Assembly: GCA_902773195.1 (NCBI GenBank)
Contig: CACYDL010000251.1
Coordinates: 1 to 7,348, forward strand
DNA: 7,348 bases
Source of the DNA: an uncultured Lachnospiraceae bacterium
GTDB lineage: Bacteria > Bacillota_A > Clostridia > Lachnospirales > Lachnospiraceae
Direction: 5' to 3'
The translations under genes were made by a program, and so were the position numbers. This document shows positions 6,356 to 7,348 of the stretch, piece by piece. Positions within the stretch are counted from its first letter, which is position 1. The number at the start of each line of letters is the position of its first letter. Under the pieces are notes generated by a model. It worked only from the letters and a program-made list of their open reading frames with translations, did not search any database and had not been told where the DNA came from.

Positions 6356-7285
6356 ATAAAGATCAGGGAGAGCAGCTATATCACGGCGGAACTGGAGGAC
6401 AGAGACGTCTGTCCCGTTTTCCGGAGACGGTTTTCTGTCGAAAAAGAGGTTGTCAGGGCGGTGCTTGAGATCACGGCCCTCGGCGTCTACGAAGCGGAGA
6501 TGAACGGGCGGCGGATCGGGGCGTTCGTGCTCGCGCCCGGATGGACCGCCTGCCGGTCCCGTCTTCAGGTACAGAGCTACGACGTCACCTCATTTCTGGG
6601 AGAGCGGAACGATCTCCGCGTCACGGTGGGAAGAGGCTGGTTCCGCTCTCCGATACCGGGCTTTACGGAGGACGCCGCCAAGGCGGAAAGAGTCGGGCGG
6701 AAGCCCGGGCTCATCGCCCTCCTTCAGATTGTCTTCGCGGACGGAACAAAGCGGCTCATTCCCACGGACGAACGTTGGGAATGGGGAGAAAGCCCCGTGC
6801 GCTTCAGCGAGATCTACGACGGCGAGAAGTACGACGCGCGTTTTGAGACGGAGCGCTGGAAGAGGGCGGAGCTGCTTGACTGGCCGAAGGAGATTCTGAT
6901 CCCCCAGGAGGGAGAAGAAATCCGGGAGCAGGGAAGAGTCGCGGCGGCGGGCGCTTCGCCTGCATCCGTCGCCTCTGCAGCGGTTGGAGCGGAAGCCGCG
7001 GGTACGCTGGCATCTGCCTCGTCGTACAGCGCTGCGAGCACTTCGGGCGTGACGGAGCCGATCTGGTTGTACACGACCTCGCCCCTCCGGTTCAGCACGA
7101 TGGTCTGCGGAAGCGTGCCCGTGCCTCCGACGATGCCGTTTACTGTGTCGTCGGTGTCCGTGGCGAAGGGCATGGCGAAGCCCTTGTCCGCGACGAAGGC
7201 CACCGGGTCCGCCGTCACCAGCCGGGAATGCACGGCGACCATGGCGATGTCGCCCTCGTGGGCCGCGTACAGCTCGCTGAAATAG
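6356..7285 (+). CDS. Alpha-L-rhamnosidase (GH78 type), N-terminal part only, chimeric 3' end
   Basis: From 6356 the frame reads KIRESSYITAELEDRDVCPV, then ITALGVYEAEMNGRRIGAFV and LAPGWT (residues about 39-64), TVGRGWFRS (90-98), and IYDGEKYDAR (153-162), ending LLDWPKEILIPQEGEEIREQ (173-192). This is the N-terminal beta-sandwich of bacterial alpha-L-rhamnosidases, which release terminal rhamnose from plant or microbial glycans. Family members are usually 850 residues or longer, with an (alpha/alpha)6 catalytic barrel that is wholly missing here. Homology ends between about 6925 and 6950; the open frame runs on to TGA at 7283-7285, but that part is antisense to a TlpA-like gene and is not rhamnosidase. 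The expected first codon (6356-6358) reads ATA, six bases after GGAG (6346-6349); the first conventional in-frame start is GTG 6461, which would cut into conserved sequence. It belongs to the operon starting at 5835. As present it cannot encode an active enzyme. Confidence 0.85.
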   Translation: MKIRESSYITAELEDRDVCPVFRRRFSVEKEVVRAVLEITALGVYEAEMNGRRIGAFVLAPGWTACRSRLQVQSYDVTSFLGERNDLRVTVGRGWFRSPIPGFTEDAAKAERVGRKPGLIALLQIVFADGTKRLIPTDERWEWGESPVRFSEIYDGEKYDARFETERWKRAELLDWPKEILIPQEGEEIREQGRVAAAGASPASVASAAVGAEAAGTLASASSYSAASTSGVTEPIWLYTTSPLRFSTMVCGSVPVPPTMPFTVSSVSVAKGMAKPLSATKATGSAVTSRECTATMAMSPSWAAYSSLK

Positions 7286-7348
7286 GGCAGCTCGTGGATG
7301 CACGGCGTGCAGTGGGTCGCCCACAGGTTGATGAACACGATCCTGCCC
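6814..7348 (-). CDS. TlpA-like thiol-disulfide redoxin, cut by the window edge and by the 3' junction
   Basis: The - strand frame is open at the right edge and begins GRIVFINLWATHCTPCIHEL. WATHCTPC is the TlpA/ResA-type active site with a CTPC redox pair, and GTGTLPQTIVLNRRGEVVYN carries the cis-proline and the following strands. After PEVLAALYDE an Ala/Pro/Ser-rich tail runs to about 6933. The last codons, down to the stop at 6816-6814, are the antisense of the rhamnosidase gene and not part of the native protein. The N-terminus, including any signal peptide or lipobox, lies outside the window. TlpA-like proteins exchange disulfides outside the cytoplasmic membrane, often for cytochrome maturation or repair of oxidised proteins; the partner here is unknown. 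It is a different subfamily from the protein at 4096-5583, which has CGFC and extra domains. Confidence 0.85.
   Translation of the reverse strand, partial: GRIVFINLWATHCTPCIHELPYFSELYAAHEGDIAMVAVHSRLVTADPVAFVADKGFAMPFATDTDDTVNGIVGGTGTLPQTIVLNRRGEVVYNQIGSVTPEVLAALYDEADASVPAASAPTAAEATDAGEAPAAATLPCSRISSPSWGIRISFGQSSSSALFQRSVSKRASYFSPS

Noticed and set aside
6946..7285. C-terminal part of the + strand rhamnosidase frame as a new domain
   Set aside because: The Ala/Ser/Val-rich sequence is the reverse complement of a TlpA-like domain with an intact CTPC motif, so the - strand is the coding one.

Overview
The window looks like chromosomal DNA of a GC-rich member of the Bacillota, most plausibly a gut or rumen Lachnospiraceae-type Clostridia. 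The reasons are strong AGGAGG-type ribosome binding sites, GC-rich codon third positions, compact intrinsic terminators, and the protein repertoire: a secreted DUF4874/DUF4832 protein, a MATE transporter, TlpA-type redoxins with a C-terminal Ig-like domain, a GH4 glycosidase and an alpha-L-rhamnosidase. The taxonomic call is inference from gene content; no rRNA or marker gene is present.

Layout from left to right. Bases 1-84 hold the last 27 codons of an unrecognised + strand gene, followed by a clear intrinsic terminator (116-143). Next is an AT-richer stretch with a possible promoter, then the first ~60 codons of a GH4 (alpha-galactosidase/alpha-glucosidase type) gene. That gene is cut off inside a 30-bp sequence repeated twice with 37-bp spacing, and its initiation codon reads ATT. 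A secreted 621-aa DUF4874/DUF4832 protein follows (582-2447). It converges on a 469-aa MATE transporter on the - strand (3926-2517); the MATE stop codon lies in the loop of the + strand gene's terminator. Diverging from the MATE gene is a 495-aa exported thioredoxin-like protein (4096-5583) with an unusual layout: N-terminal domain, TlpA domain with CGFC, a 12-residue tandem repeat linker, and a Cna-B-like C-terminal domain. After a structured 250-base gap with a terminator and a promoter packed against each other, a small operon begins. It has two small unrecognised proteins (69 and 96 aa) and then the N-terminal ~195 residues of a GH78-type alpha-L-rhamnosidase whose expected initiation position reads ATA. 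Near 6925-6950 the rhamnosidase homology stops and a TlpA-like redoxin on the opposite strand begins; it runs to the window edge. Both genes are cut at the join.

Functionally the region mixes glycan use (GH4 remnant, DUF4832 protein, rhamnosidase) with extracytoplasmic thiol chemistry (two TlpA-like proteins) and drug or metabolite efflux (MATE). It is a series of short transcription units, not one coherent operon. The most notable points are the two broken glycosidase genes, each with a near-cognate initiation codon, the tail-to-tail join at about 6940 (rearrangement or assembly chimera), the repeat-linked multidomain redoxin, and the conserved-looking small gene pair. I do not see a CRISPR array, tRNA, rRNA, transposase or phage gene, and I do not find convincing evidence of a wholly new system.
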